In this document: in pieces, positions 18,276-27,879 of the stretch
Numbering within the stretch: position 1 is the first letter of the stretch
Layout of the letters: each line of letters starts with the position of its first letter
Source: Companilactobacillus kimchii DSM 13961 = JCM 10707
GTDB taxonomy: Bacteria; Bacillota; Bacilli; Lactobacillales; Lactobacillaceae
Direction: 5' to 3'
NCBI RefSeq assembly: GCF_001435445.1
Contig: NZ_AZDH01000014.1
Span: 1-64,000 of the forward strand
Length of the DNA: 64,000 bases
The notes under the pieces: model-generated
Told to the model about the DNA's origin: nothing
The model's input: the letters and a program-made list of their open reading frames with translations, nothing else
The model's database searches: none
Made by a program: the position numbers and the translations under genes

Positions 18276-19316
18276 TTACTCGTTTTGTTCGGGATAAGGT
18301 AGTCCCATGTGTTCATAACCTTTTCTCGTGACAACACGACCTTTAGCTGTACGCTTCAAGAATCCCATTTGCATTAGATATGGTTCATAAACTTCTTCAA
18401 TTGTTTCTTGTTCTTCACCAATATTAGCGGCGATAACTTTCAAACCAACTGGACCACCACTATAAAGTTCAATTATCATCGATAAAATTCGACGGTCAAG
18501 ATGATCAAGTCCAGCATCATCAACTTGTAATTGGTTCAGAGCTGATTCAGCCATATCGTAGTCAATCGTATCTTTATTGGCAACTTGAGCAAAATCACGC
18601 ACTCGTTTCAACAAACGGTTGGCAATTCTAGGTGTTCCTCGAGATCGACGAGCAATTTCATGGGCCCCTTCTTCGTCAACGTTAATATTCAAAACATTAG
18701 CCGAACGAAAAACAATCTTGGACAATTCATCTATGGTATAGTACTCCATTCTTTCGACAATTCCAAACCGATCTCGTAAAGGAGCCGAAAGTTTCCCGGC
18801 AGCGGTCGTAGCACCAATCAGTGTATAAGGAACTAGTTGATGATGTAGCGATCGCGATTCACTACCTTGGCCAACAATAATATCAATGTAGAAATCCTCC
18901 ATAGCTGAATAGAGTACTTCTTCAATAGCTCGAGGCATACGATGAATTTCATCGATGAATAGGACATCACCGGGTTCCAATTCATCCAAAACAGCTACTA
19001 AATCACCAGACTTTTCAATCGAAGGACCAGTAGTTGTATGAATGTTGACCCCCATTTCGTTAGCGATGATCATAGCCAACGTTGTTTTACCTAACCCCGG
19101 AGGACCATATAGCAAAACATGATCTAGTGTCTGTTGACGTTGCTTAGCTGCCTTGATGTAGACATCCAATTCTTTTTTTGCCTTCTCTTGACCTAAGTAT
19201 TGGTCAAAAGTTTGCGGACGGAGTGTTTGTTCAATAACATCTTCATTGTTATCAAGTGAATCCGCATCCGTTAAACGTTCACTCTCATCATTCTCGTTAT
19301 TTGCGATTTTTAACAC
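18276..19316 (-). CDS. ruvB: Holliday junction branch-migration helicase RuvB
   Basis: This is the 346-residue AAA+ motor of the RuvAB complex. Walker [10 protein letters not shown], Walker B DEIH, sensor [17 protein letters not shown] and the C-terminal winged helix (YEHMGLPYP) are present. The start is unclear. GTG 19316 overlaps the GGGAG ribosome binding site. An ATC three codons later lies 8 bases from that site, and no ATG occurs before the catalytic domain. It follows ruvA by 22 bp. Confidence 0.96.
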   Translation of the reverse strand: MLKIANNENDESERLTDADSLDNNEDVIEQTLRPQTFDQYLGQEKAKKELDVYIKAAKQRQQTLDHVLLYGPPGLGKTTLAMIIANEMGVNIHTTTGPSIEKSGDLVAVLDELEPGDVLFIDEIHRMPRAIEEVLYSAMEDFYIDIIVGQGSESRSLHHQLVPYTLIGATTAAGKLSAPLRDRFGIVERMEYYTIDELSKIVFRSANVLNINVDEEGAHEIARRSRGTPRIANRLLKRVRDFAQVANKDTIDYDMAESALNQLQVDDAGLDHLDRRILSMIIELYSGGPVGLKVIAANIGEEQETIEEVYEPYLMQMGFLKRTAKGRVVTRKGYEHMGLPYPEQNE

Positions 19317-19338
19317 TCCCTTCTTTTCAAAAGTTTAT

Positions 19339-19932
19339 TTATTTGCTTAGTAATTTAAGACCAGCACGCAAGTATTCATCAGCACTCTTTAAATGTTCTT
19401 TTTCAAGTGTCGACTTAACCTTACTAATTTCTTTAGGTGAATAACCAAGTGATTCCAAGGCTGCCAATCCATCTTCCAACTCTTGACTTAGACCACTACT
19501 GAATTCAACCGGAGCCTCACCAAGTGTCATTTGACCTTCAGCTGTAAATTTGCCAGATAGATCCAAGATAATTTGTTGAGCCGTTTTCTTACCAATTTTA
19601 GGAAATTTAGTTAAGAATTTAACATCATCATTTTCAATCGCATGAATCAAACCTTGCAAGTCTTGCCCAGCTAAAATAGCTAAAGCACTCTTTGGTCCAA
19701 TTCCGGAAACACTAATTAAATGTAGAAAAATGTTCTTCTCGTTTAAATCATAAAATCCGTACAATGACTGTTCATTGTCACGAACAATTTGTTCGACGTA
19801 AACTCTAGCCTCTTGATTTTCTTCATAACGATAAGGATTAGCCACTTGAACCTTATATCCTACACCTTTAACATCCACAACAATATACGAAGGGGTAATT
19901 GCCGTAATTAAACCATTTAAATATTCAAACAT
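19339..19932 (-). CDS. ruvA: Holliday junction DNA-binding protein RuvA
   Basis: This is the 197-residue tetrameric junction binder that targets RuvB. Domain I is an OB fold (MFEYLNGLITAI). Domain II has the helix-hairpin-helix segments SGIGPKSALAIL and FPKIGKKTAQQIILDL. Domain III, which contacts RuvB, ends the protein (YSPKEISKV). It starts 3 bp after the mutL stop, so it is coupled to the mismatch-repair genes. Confidence 0.96.
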   Translation of the reverse strand: MFEYLNGLITAITPSYIVVDVKGVGYKVQVANPYRYEENQEARVYVEQIVRDNEQSLYGFYDLNEKNIFLHLISVSGIGPKSALAILAGQDLQGLIHAIENDDVKFLTKFPKIGKKTAQQIILDLSGKFTAEGQMTLGEAPVEFSSGLSQELEDGLAALESLGYSPKEISKVKSTLEKEHLKSADEYLRAGLKLLSK

Positions 19933-19935
19933 AAT

Positions 19936-21900
19936 TTATTCACTCTCTCTAGTATCATGTGGATCTTGAATTCTCTTGAACATCTTTTCCAAATCTTTGT
20001 TACTGAATTCAACCAAAACTGGACGTCCATGAGGACAATTATAAGGATTTTCAGCCTTAGTCAAATTATGGAGCAATTGTACTGCTTCACGATCGTCAAT
20101 ATGATGATTGGCCTTAATAGCACGTTTACAACTCATCATGATGGCATTTTTTTCACGGAAACTGGCAACACTGATTTTAGAATCATTTAGCACATAGTCA
20201 ACCATTTCCTTGATAGTTGATTCTTCTTGCCCGGGAACAAACCATGTGGGGTGGGTATTGACGACAAAACTATTTTGACCAAAATCATCCAAATAGAGTC
20301 CAATACTTTCCAAAATTGGTTTCTTTTCTCTAATTAAAATACTTTCCGAATTGGGATAATCCAAAACGATTGGCACCAACAATTTTTGTTGATCATTGGA
20401 AACTTTCCCAATCTCTTTACGATAATATTCATAGTTAACTCGCTCTTGCGCTGCGTGTTGATCAATTAGATAAAATCCGTCTTCACTTTCAGCGACTAAA
20501 TAAGTTCCATGAATCTGTCCAATATAACGTAGATCAGGAAAACCACTCTTCTCTTCTTGATTGATAGGTTCAGGCTTTGTCATATCAGCTTTCTGAGATT
20601 GACTGTTTAAAACTTTTACTTTAGATTCAGTTTCCCTTTGTAACCGTTGATCCCAAGATTTTAAATGATCAGGGTCTTTAAAAATTGGCATCCCCGTCAT
20701 TGGTGTTTCAAAAGTTCCATTTGTTTCCATGGGTTGAGACTGTTCACTTGGCATTGAGCTTGCCGGTTCAACACTCTTCGTAGGTGTACTTAATGGTTCA
20801 CTGATCTTGTCGATTGTGGCAATATCATTGAAACTAATCTGTTCTGGCTTATAAGTATCAACTGTCTTAATAGGTTCTTTTCTACCCAGATTCTTAACAG
20901 CATCAGGAATCAAATTTTGATCTGACAAACGGTTTTTAATTCCTTCACTGATCAAGTCACCGATATGTCCCTCATTTGAAAGTCTGACCTCTTGTTTTGT
21001 CGGATGAACATTAATATCAACCAAACTGGGATCCATTTTAATATCGATCACCGCAACCGGAAATCTGGCTACCATCAATTTAGAACCATAGCCCCGAATC
21101 ACTGCATTAGTTAATTGGAAATTACGAATATAACGTCCATTCAAAATCAGTGAAATGTAAGAACGATTAGAACGTGTCGTATCTGGTTTAGAAAAGAAGC
21201 CATGTATTTCATAATCTGGATCAGAATTTTCAAACTCCAGCATATGACTGGCAATTGTTCGACCATAGATACCAGCTATTGTCTGTTGAAGATTATCATT
21301 GCCTGATGTCCAAACTAAATCTTTTCCTTCGTTAATTAATCTAAAGGAAATATCGGGATGTCCCATTGCCAAACGATCAACAATATCAACAATTTTGTTC
21401 AATTCTGTATGCAGTGACTTCACATATTTTAAACGAGCTGGTGTATTAAAGAACATATCTTCAACCGTGATGGTTGTCCCTTTGGAACGAGCAAAGGTTT
21501 CCTTCTTAACCAATTCATTACCTGAATATTTGGCACGAACAGCTGATTTGCCATCGGTACTTGTTAAAACCATTAACTTAGAAATAGAAGCAATACTAGC
21601 TAAGGCCTCACCACGAAATCCTAATGTCCTGATATTGAATAAATCACGATCATTAGCAATTTTACTAGTGGTATGAGGTAAAAAAGCTACTTCAACATCA
21701 TCTGAAGAAATACCTTTTCCATTGTCATTAACTTCTATTAGTTTCAATCCAGCTTGCTGAATCGTAATTAGCACTTGAGTTGCTTGTGCATCGATGGAAT
21801 TTTCCACCAGCTCTTTCACGACTGATGCGGGGCGTTCAATAACTTCCCCAGCCGCAATCTGGTTACTTAATTCAACTGGTAGTTCATGAATTATACCCAC
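19936..21900 (-). CDS. mutL: DNA mismatch repair protein MutL
   Basis: This is a 654-residue GHKL ATPase. ELVENSIDA, DNGKGI and TLGFRGEALASI form the ATP site. The variable linker (about 345-450) is Ser/Pro/Thr-rich. The C-terminal domain has DQHAAQERVNYE, the metal-binding endonuclease motif of MutL from bacteria without MutH, and CPHGRPV. I use GTG 21900 because AAGG lies 8 bases upstream and the resulting N-terminus MGIIHELP matches the family; the GTG three codons earlier overlaps the ribosome binding site. mutS lies 15 bp upstream. Confidence 0.96.
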   Translation of the reverse strand: MGIIHELPVELSNQIAAGEVIERPASVVKELVENSIDAQATQVLITIQQAGLKLIEVNDNGKGISSDDVEVAFLPHTTSKIANDRDLFNIRTLGFRGEALASIASISKLMVLTSTDGKSAVRAKYSGNELVKKETFARSKGTTITVEDMFFNTPARLKYVKSLHTELNKIVDIVDRLAMGHPDISFRLINEGKDLVWTSGNDNLQQTIAGIYGRTIASHMLEFENSDPDYEIHGFFSKPDTTRSNRSYISLILNGRYIRNFQLTNAVIRGYGSKLMVARFPVAVIDIKMDPSLVDINVHPTKQEVRLSNEGHIGDLISEGIKNRLSDQNLIPDAVKNLGRKEPIKTVDTYKPEQISFNDIATIDKISEPLSTPTKSVEPASSMPSEQSQPMETNGTFETPMTGMPIFKDPDHLKSWDQRLQRETESKVKVLNSQSQKADMTKPEPINQEEKSGFPDLRYIGQIHGTYLVAESEDGFYLIDQHAAQERVNYEYYRKEIGKVSNDQQKLLVPIVLDYPNSESILIREKKPILESIGLYLDDFGQNSFVVNTHPTWFVPGQEESTIKEMVDYVLNDSKISVASFREKNAIMMSCKRAIKANHHIDDREAVQLLHNLTKAENPYNCPHGRPVLVEFSNKDLEKMFKRIQDPHDTRESE

Positions 21901-21915
21901 GTTTTCCACCTTCTT

Positions 21916-24573
21916 TTATTTAAGTTTCTTCTGCCACTTGTAAAGTAAATTGATGGCATCAATTGGTGTGACACTCATTAAATCTTGATTATTTAGTTCC
22001 TTGAGAACTTGATTCTCTTTAGATGATAATTTCTTAGTTGGTTTAGATGTTTCTGGGAACAACGACATTTGTGTGTCTTCTGCCACTTCTGGTTCAGATT
22101 TTGACTCTGGTTTTGATTCAGGAACAACCTCTGGTTCTGGTTGAACTTTTACAACTGGTTGAACATCTTCATGAATACTATCAGATGTCGTCGTATGAAC
22201 CGAAGTTTCTTCCAAACTACTCAAAATTTTACCAGCTCGAACTAATACGTCATTTGGTAATCCGGCCAACCTAGCAACGTGGATACCATATGATTTGTCG
22301 GCTGGACCAGGCAATACTTTATGAAGAAAGACTAAATCACCATTCTCCTCTGAAGCATCAACGTGCACATTCTTTAAACCAGGCAACTGACTTTCTAGTT
22401 CAGTCAATTCATGATAGTGAGTTGAGAACAAAGTCATCGCCTTAACATGCTTATCGATGTACTCAATAATTGCTTGAGCCAAAGCCATTCCATCATAAGT
22501 AGCTGTTCCTCGACCGATTTCATCAAAGATGATCAAACTGTTTGGAGTAGCGTTCTTCAAAGCATCATTAGCCTCACGCATCTCAACCATGAAAGTCGAA
22601 TCACCAGAAATAAGGTCATCAGCGGCTCCAATTCTAGTAAAGATATGGTCAAAGATAGGCATCTGTGCAGAATCAGCGGGTACAAAACATCCAATTTGAG
22701 CCATGATAACTGTTAAAGCCATCTGACGCATATAGGTACTCTTACCAGACATGTTGGGACCAGTAATCAGAAGAATATCTGTCTGATCATCAAAGTCAAC
22801 GTTATTAGGAATATAACTATTATTACTCAAAACTTTTTCCACAACCGGATGACGACCATTAGTGATGTTTAACTCATGCTTGTCAATAAACTCTGGTGCA
22901 ACGTAATGATACTCTTCACTGACAACCGCAAAACTCTGCAAAACATCTAAACGTGACAAGATGTTAGCTAGTGATTGGATTCGTCTAATCTGATCTTTAA
23001 TCTTCTTTCTGATTTGATCAAATAAGTGATATTCCAAGCTCTTGGATTTCTCTTCAGCTTCAAGGATTAAACTTTCCTTATCCTTTAGTTCAGGCGTAAT
23101 ATATCTTTCGGCGTTAACTAGAGTCTGCTTTCTTTGATAGCGGTCTTCAGGAATTTTGTCGATATTAGCACGACTAACTTCAATGTAATAACCGAAAACT
23201 TTGTTATAACCGATTTTCAGATTATTGATGCCAGTCAATTCTTGTTCCTTAGCCTTCAAAGTAGCTAACCACTGCTTACCATTCTTCGAGGCATCTAGAT
23301 ATTTATCGAGTTGGTCATTGTAACCTTCTTTAATCAAGCCACCACCAGTAATGGATATTGGAGCTTCCTCCACAATAGCTTTGTCGATCAGTTCACGAAT
23401 ATCAGCCACTTCATCAATTTTTTCCACATAGGCTGTCAATTCATCGTCGCCAATGTCTAAAAGAATCGATTTTATCTCGGGTACTTGTTCGAGCGAGGTC
23501 TTTAACTGAATCAAATCACGTCCATTGACAGTTCCATAAGCTACTCGACCAGCTAATCGTTCCAAATCGTAAACTTTTGTTAAATAGTCTTGGAAGGATG
23601 ATCTTTGGAAATAGTTATCCATAAAGACTTGAACGAAGTGCTGACGTTCTTTCAACTTCTCAACACTGATCAAAGGACGAGCTAACCATTGTTTTAACAA
23701 CCGACTACCCATAGCAGTTTTAGTCTCATCCAATAACCACAAAAGTGTTCCGGATTTCTTATTAGTCCGGATATTTTTGAACAATTCTAGATTACTTTGA
23801 GCTGAATGATCCATCAATAAATATGAAGAAGTCTCATATGATTGAGCAGCCTTCAAATGATCCAGTGAACGCATCTGCGTCTTGATTAAATAACTTATCA
23901 ACAGCTTAACGGTGGATACTTCTAAATCTGAACTGATTTGTGAGAAATCAAAACTGTAATTGTCATCCAGTTCATCCAATTTAGAAATTAGAATACCGTA
24001 TTTACGTAATTGATCGAGATATTTTTGTGGGAAACTGCCGGAAACGACAGTTTCTTTAGTATCCAAATTTTGCAATTCATTTGTTAAATCTAATTGGCTA
24101 GTAACTGATGTAACCTTTACTTCACCGGTGGATAAGTCTGCATAAGCTAGGCCAAAGACATCTTTATTAGCTGTGATTGCTGTGATGTAATTGTTCTCTT
24201 TAGCTTGATCCGATTTGTCCATGATAGTACCTGGTGTAACTACTCGTGTAACACCACGTTTAACCATCTTACCTTCTGCGTCAGCGGGATTCTCCAATTG
24301 ATCACAGACAGCAACTTTATAGCCTTTATCCACAAGTGTATCGATATAACCCTCAATTGCATGATGAGGAACTCCACACATTGGGATGCCTTCATCAGCT
24401 TTTTTATTACGGGATGTCAAAGTTAGTTCCAGGATCTGTGAACCTTTAACGGCATCGTCGTAGAACATTTCATAAAAATCACCGACACGATATAACAAAA
24501 AAGCATCTGGATATTGTTTCTTATACTCCAGATATTGCTCCATCATTGGTGTTTCTTTAGTTTTTTGAGGCAT
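21916..24573 (-). CDS. mutS: DNA mismatch repair protein MutS
   Basis: This is an 885-residue mismatch sensor. The N-terminal GDFYEMF motif inserts Phe and Glu at mismatches. Walker A is GPNMSGKST, Walker B is [15 protein letters not shown], and the helix-turn-helix dimerisation region follows. A Pro/Glu/Ser-rich linker (about residues 805-850) precedes the C-terminal tetramerisation and beta-clamp-binding tail with QMSLF. AGGGG precedes the ATG. It is the second gene of the ymdB-mutS-mutL-ruvAB unit. Confidence 0.97.
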   Translation of the reverse strand: MPQKTKETPMMEQYLEYKKQYPDAFLLYRVGDFYEMFYDDAVKGSQILELTLTSRNKKADEGIPMCGVPHHAIEGYIDTLVDKGYKVAVCDQLENPADAEGKMVKRGVTRVVTPGTIMDKSDQAKENNYITAITANKDVFGLAYADLSTGEVKVTSVTSQLDLTNELQNLDTKETVVSGSFPQKYLDQLRKYGILISKLDELDDNYSFDFSQISSDLEVSTVKLLISYLIKTQMRSLDHLKAAQSYETSSYLLMDHSAQSNLELFKNIRTNKKSGTLLWLLDETKTAMGSRLLKQWLARPLISVEKLKERQHFVQVFMDNYFQRSSFQDYLTKVYDLERLAGRVAYGTVNGRDLIQLKTSLEQVPEIKSILLDIGDDELTAYVEKIDEVADIRELIDKAIVEEAPISITGGGLIKEGYNDQLDKYLDASKNGKQWLATLKAKEQELTGINNLKIGYNKVFGYYIEVSRANIDKIPEDRYQRKQTLVNAERYITPELKDKESLILEAEEKSKSLEYHLFDQIRKKIKDQIRRIQSLANILSRLDVLQSFAVVSEEYHYVAPEFIDKHELNITNGRHPVVEKVLSNNSYIPNNVDFDDQTDILLITGPNMSGKSTYMRQMALTVIMAQIGCFVPADSAQMPIFDHIFTRIGAADDLISGDSTFMVEMREANDALKNATPNSLIIFDEIGRGTATYDGMALAQAIIEYIDKHVKAMTLFSTHYHELTELESQLPGLKNVHVDASEENGDLVFLHKVLPGPADKSYGIHVARLAGLPNDVLVRAGKILSSLEETSVHTTTSDSIHEDVQPVVKVQPEPEVVPESKPESKSEPEVAEDTQMSLFPETSKPTKKLSSKENQVLKELNNQDLMSVTPIDAINLLYKWQKKLK

Positions 24574-24586
24574 GAATTCCCCTCCA

Positions 24587-25390
24587 TTAATTCAAGAAAG
24601 ATTGATTGTTTGGTGTAATGACATAGTTCTTGATACTACGTGCATTATTTGTTTGATCATTAATTTCAATAACTGCGAATCCGATTTGCATGCGACCATC
24701 TTCGTCGACATCAAATTTGTTAGGTCTTTGTGTTAGGAAACGATTGATGATTGGTTCTTTTTTGTCACCCAAAATACCATCATATGAGCCGGTCATTCCG
24801 ACATCAGTTAAGTAAGCTGTTTGCTTGTTGATAACCTGTGCATCATTTGTTTGAACGTGAGTATGTGTACCACAGACAGCTGAGACACGACCAGTCACAT
24901 AATTACCAAAGGCAATTTTTTCACTAGTTGTTTCAGCGTGGAAGTCGACAAACTTGATAGCATCTTTATCTAAAGTTTCAAGCAACTTATCAGCTTCAAG
25001 GAATGGATTATCGATTGGTTGCATCAAAGCAGTACCCATCATATTGATAACATAGACTTTTTTAGTATTCACATTAATTTCTAGATAACCACGCCCAGGA
25101 ACATGATTGCCAGGAAAATTATATGGACGGAGAATATTTTTCTTCGGATCATCGATAAAGTCAAGGATCTCACGCTTATCCCAAGTATGATTTCCTCCCG
25201 TTACGACATCAGCACCGGCACGAGTGATTTTTTGATAATCAGGCTCTTTTGTACCCTTGCCACCAGCGGCGTTCTCACCATTAACAATTGTTAATTGTGG
25301 TTTAACCTTCTTCTTGATCTCAGGTAGATATGTTTCTATAGCTTTAATGCCGACAGAACCTACGACATCGCCAACGAAAAGTATTTTCAT
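24587..25390 (-). CDS. ymdB: YmdB-family metallophosphoesterase
   Basis: The 267-residue protein belongs to the TIGR00282/YmdB family of calcineurin-like phosphodiesterases that hydrolyse 2',3'-cyclic nucleotides; in Bacillus it is needed for biofilm and nanotube phenotypes. Metal ligands are visible in [33 protein letters not shown] and GTHTHVQT. It begins the mismatch-repair transcript. An extended -10 (TGATACAAT, 25422-25430) lies 32 bp upstream of its ATG. In many lactobacilli ymdB follows rny and recA. Here the restriction-modification island lies upstream instead. Confidence 0.9.
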   Translation of the reverse strand: MKILFVGDVVGSVGIKAIETYLPEIKKKVKPQLTIVNGENAAGGKGTKEPDYQKITRAGADVVTGGNHTWDKREILDFIDDPKKNILRPYNFPGNHVPGRGYLEINVNTKKVYVINMMGTALMQPIDNPFLEADKLLETLDKDAIKFVDFHAETTSEKIAFGNYVTGRVSAVCGTHTHVQTNDAQVINKQTAYLTDVGMTGSYDGILGDKKEPIINRFLTQRPNKFDVDEDGRMQIGFAVIEINDQTNNARSIKNYVITPNNQSFLN

Positions 25391-25443
25391 TATATTTTTA
25401 TCCCCAATCTTTACCTATGATATTGTATCAATTTTAGAGGAAA

Positions 25444-25470
25444 TTAAAAAGACCAGACGAACGTCTGGTC
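25444..25470 (-). terminator. Terminator upstream of ymdB
   Basis: The perfect inverted repeat GACCAGACG / CGTCTGGTC with a 2-base AA loop is followed on the minus strand by TTTTTAATTT. It would end a minus-strand gene lying upstream, but only weak open frame remains there (25485-25640). The gene it served may have been lost when the island arrived. Confidence 0.75.
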
Positions 25471-25647
25471 GTATATTTTAACACTTAAAAACTTCCTTTT
25501 AAATCCGAAGGCAAATTATGTTCCCAGCTATATTGTTGGATTGTTTTCCTACCCACTAATAAATTCGAATAGCTATTTTTATTTAAAATATAATTTCTCT
25601 TGTTGATATTATAGACTTTCACTTCGCAAAAATAATCAAATTTATAA

Positions 25648-26817
25648 AATTTTATAACTACTTTTTGCACTGAAACTTGGGAACTTCGAAAGTTTCTTGA
25701 CATAGTAACAAGAATTAACAACATGTCTAATTCTAATAATTTACCTAAATTGGAATACGAAGATATTAATTCAGGTTATGGAACACTCAATAAAGATATA
25801 AGTAAAAAATTCGATAATAGAAAAGGCATTCTGTTTGAAAAAAATAATATTTTATTTGGTAAACTACGGCCATATTTAAAAAAATGGTATCTATCGAACT
25901 TTAAGGGTATTGCATTAGGAGATTTCTGGGTATTAAAAACTAAAGGGACAAACGTAAATTTTGTTTACTATTTAATACAATCTTCAAGTTACCAAAAGGT
26001 TGCTAATAACACATCTGGAACAAAAATGCCCAGATCGGATTGGAAAAGTGTGTCACAATCACCTTTCTATATTCCTAGTATTCCTGAACAAAGTAGAGTT
26101 GGGAATATTCTAAAGGACGTCGATTTGTCTATTACTCTACAACAACGGCAGTTAGACCTATATAAGAAACTTAAAAAGGGATTATTGCAGAAACTATTCC
26201 CTAAAAATGGGAAAAGAGTACCTGAGGTGAGATTTGTTAATTTTTCTGAGGATTGGGAAGAATATAAGTTAAGTGATCTAAGTACAGTTTCAACTGGAAA
26301 AGCGTTTAGTAGTTCTGATTTTAATGAAAATGGAAAATATCTAGTAATAACCAATAAGAATATTTCAAATGATTCCAAATCTAATAGTTTTAAAACCGAT
26401 AGAATCGATATATCTGATACAAAAACAATTCAAAAGTACAATTTAGACGGAAAAAATATTTTAGTTACAATGGACGGCGTTAATTTAGGAAAAACAGGAT
26501 TATTCTCTAATAAAAATGCTGTACTTGCTCAAAGAGTTGGAAGGATTCAATCGAATCAATTTGAATTTGTATATCAAATAACATCTAGTAATCGTTTCTT
26601 GTCAGAAATGAGGAAACTATCAGTTGGAAATGCTATCAAACATATTTCTTTGAAACAGATTTCAAATTATATTAATTTAGTGCCTAAAAGTGTTATGGAA
26701 CAACGATATATCGGAATTTTATTAAAAAATATTGATGACACAAGTATTACACAAAATAAAAAAATAAAAGAATTAAAAACTTTGAAAAAATATCTACTGC
26801 AAAAGTTATTTATTTAA
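25648..26817 (+). pseudogene. hsdS: Silent, 5'-truncated hsdS specificity cassette
   Basis: This frame encodes about 389 residues of a type I specificity subunit without the usual start. It opens after a TAA at 25645 and reads TETWELRKF, matching the DWEQRKL position near residue 20 of the intact hsdS, but the preceding conserved PEVRF segment and a ribosome binding site are missing. The first ATG (25723) has no good site. Two target-recognition halves flank the central conserved region (LQQRQLDLYKKLKKGLLQK), and a second conserved helix closes the protein (LKKYLLQKLFI). It faces the active hsdS and shares with it the central inverted repeat, so it acts as an alternative-specificity donor. 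Confidence 0.8.
26131..26230 (+). repeat. Central inverted repeat, copy in silent hsdS
   Basis: The first 63 bp (26131-26193) are identical, in inverted orientation, to 28516-28578 in the active hsdS. The next 37 bp are similar with scattered mismatches. The repeat encodes the conserved central helix between the two target-recognition domains. It is the likely crossover site for inversion of the intervening 2.4 kb. Confidence 0.9.
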
Positions 26818-26906
26818 CAAAAACGAATGCTAGATTTTTAAACTTCTGGATAATAAATACTGGTATCTAAATTTAATACCATATAAATTATTCGGAGGTT
26901 TTTTCT

Positions 26907-27833
26907 ATGTCCAGAACTAAATCGTCACAATTATTTTATAAGTATTATGAAGAATGGATTGAATTGTACAAAGTTAATGCTATTAGATCAGTAACTTTAG
27001 ATAAATACTATATGTGTTTAAAGTGGATTACTAAATTGGTTCCAGAATTAAAATTAAATGATTTGAATCGTCGAACTTATCAGAAATTGATCAATGATTA
27101 TGCTTTGGAACATGAGAAACAAACAACTCTAGATTTTCATCATCAAGTAAAAAGTGCAATCATAGATGCTTTAGATGAAGGATTAATCAAACAAAACCCT
27201 ACCCGGAAAATTGTTATTAAAGGTAAAAAGCCAGGTAATAAAAAACCGAAGTTTTTAAATCAATATGAGTTACAACAACTAATTAGACAACTTGATTTAG
27301 GAACGGAATTGAATTGGGATTGGTATATTTTACTAGTAGCTAAAACTGGATTAAGATTTGCGGAAGCTTTGGCGATTACTCCAAATGATTTTGACTTTAC
27401 CAAGCAATTATTAAACGTTAGTAAAACTTGGAATTATCGGGCAACAAAGGGTGGATTTCAACCGACAAAAAACTTTTCTTCAATTAGAAAAGTACAACTC
27501 GATTGGCAAACTGCTATGCAATTCTCACAATTGGTGAAGAATTTACCTGAAGATGAACCGATTTTTGTTAAACGACGTGTTTTTAATTCGACTGTAAACA
27601 ACCGTCTAACTGTTCTATGTAAACATGCTCAAGTCCCTGTCATAACTGTTCATGGACTTAGACATACTCATGCTTCAATTCTTTTATTTGCTGGTGTTTC
27701 AATTGCCAGTGTTGCGAGAAGACTTGGGCACTCTAATATGACCACCACACAAGATACTTATCTTCATATTATTCAAGAACTAGAAACACAAGATGGTGAA
27801 AAAATAATGAGGCAAATGGCTCAATTAATGTAA
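26907..27833 (+). CDS. Tyrosine site-specific recombinase of the hsdS locus
   Basis: This is a 308-residue phage-integrase-family recombinase. The N-terminal SAM-like core-binding domain covers about residues 1-110. The catalytic domain contains KTGLRFAEAL (catalytic Arg), HGLRHTHAS (His-x-x-Arg) and LGHSNMTTTQDTYLHI with the nucleophilic Tyr. CGGAGG lies 10 bases before the ATG. It sits between two oppositely oriented hsdS genes, as do the PsrA/CreX-type recombinases of phase-variable type I systems, so its probable substrates are the hsdS inverted repeats. There is no sign of a prophage around it. Confidence 0.92.
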   Translation: MSRTKSSQLFYKYYEEWIELYKVNAIRSVTLDKYYMCLKWITKLVPELKLNDLNRRTYQKLINDYALEHEKQTTLDFHHQVKSAIIDALDEGLIKQNPTRKIVIKGKKPGNKKPKFLNQYELQQLIRQLDLGTELNWDWYILLVAKTGLRFAEALAITPNDFDFTKQLLNVSKTWNYRATKGGFQPTKNFSSIRKVQLDWQTAMQFSQLVKNLPEDEPIFVKRRVFNSTVNNRLTVLCKHAQVPVITVHGLRHTHASILLFAGVSIASVARRLGHSNMTTTQDTYLHIIQELETQDGEKIMRQMAQLM

Positions 27834-27878
27834 AAAATCAAACATAACAATATTTAAATTGTTATGTTTGATTTTTTT
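27833..27878. terminator. Bidirectional terminator between recombinase and hsdS
   Basis: The perfect inverted repeat ATCAAACATAACAAT / ATTGTTATGTTTGAT with a short loop is flanked by A-run and T-run. It closes both the recombinase transcript (plus) and the hsdRMS transcript (minus). Because it lies inside the invertible segment, it ends the expressed hsdS only in the present orientation; after inversion a different 3' end is used. Confidence 0.9.
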
Positions 27879-27879
27879 G

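Noticed and set aside
25485-25724. A 79-codon minus-strand frame ahead of the orphan terminator
   Set aside because: It has no ribosome binding site at any start and its first third is antisense to the silent hsdS frame. At most its end is a relic, so it is not listed as a gene.
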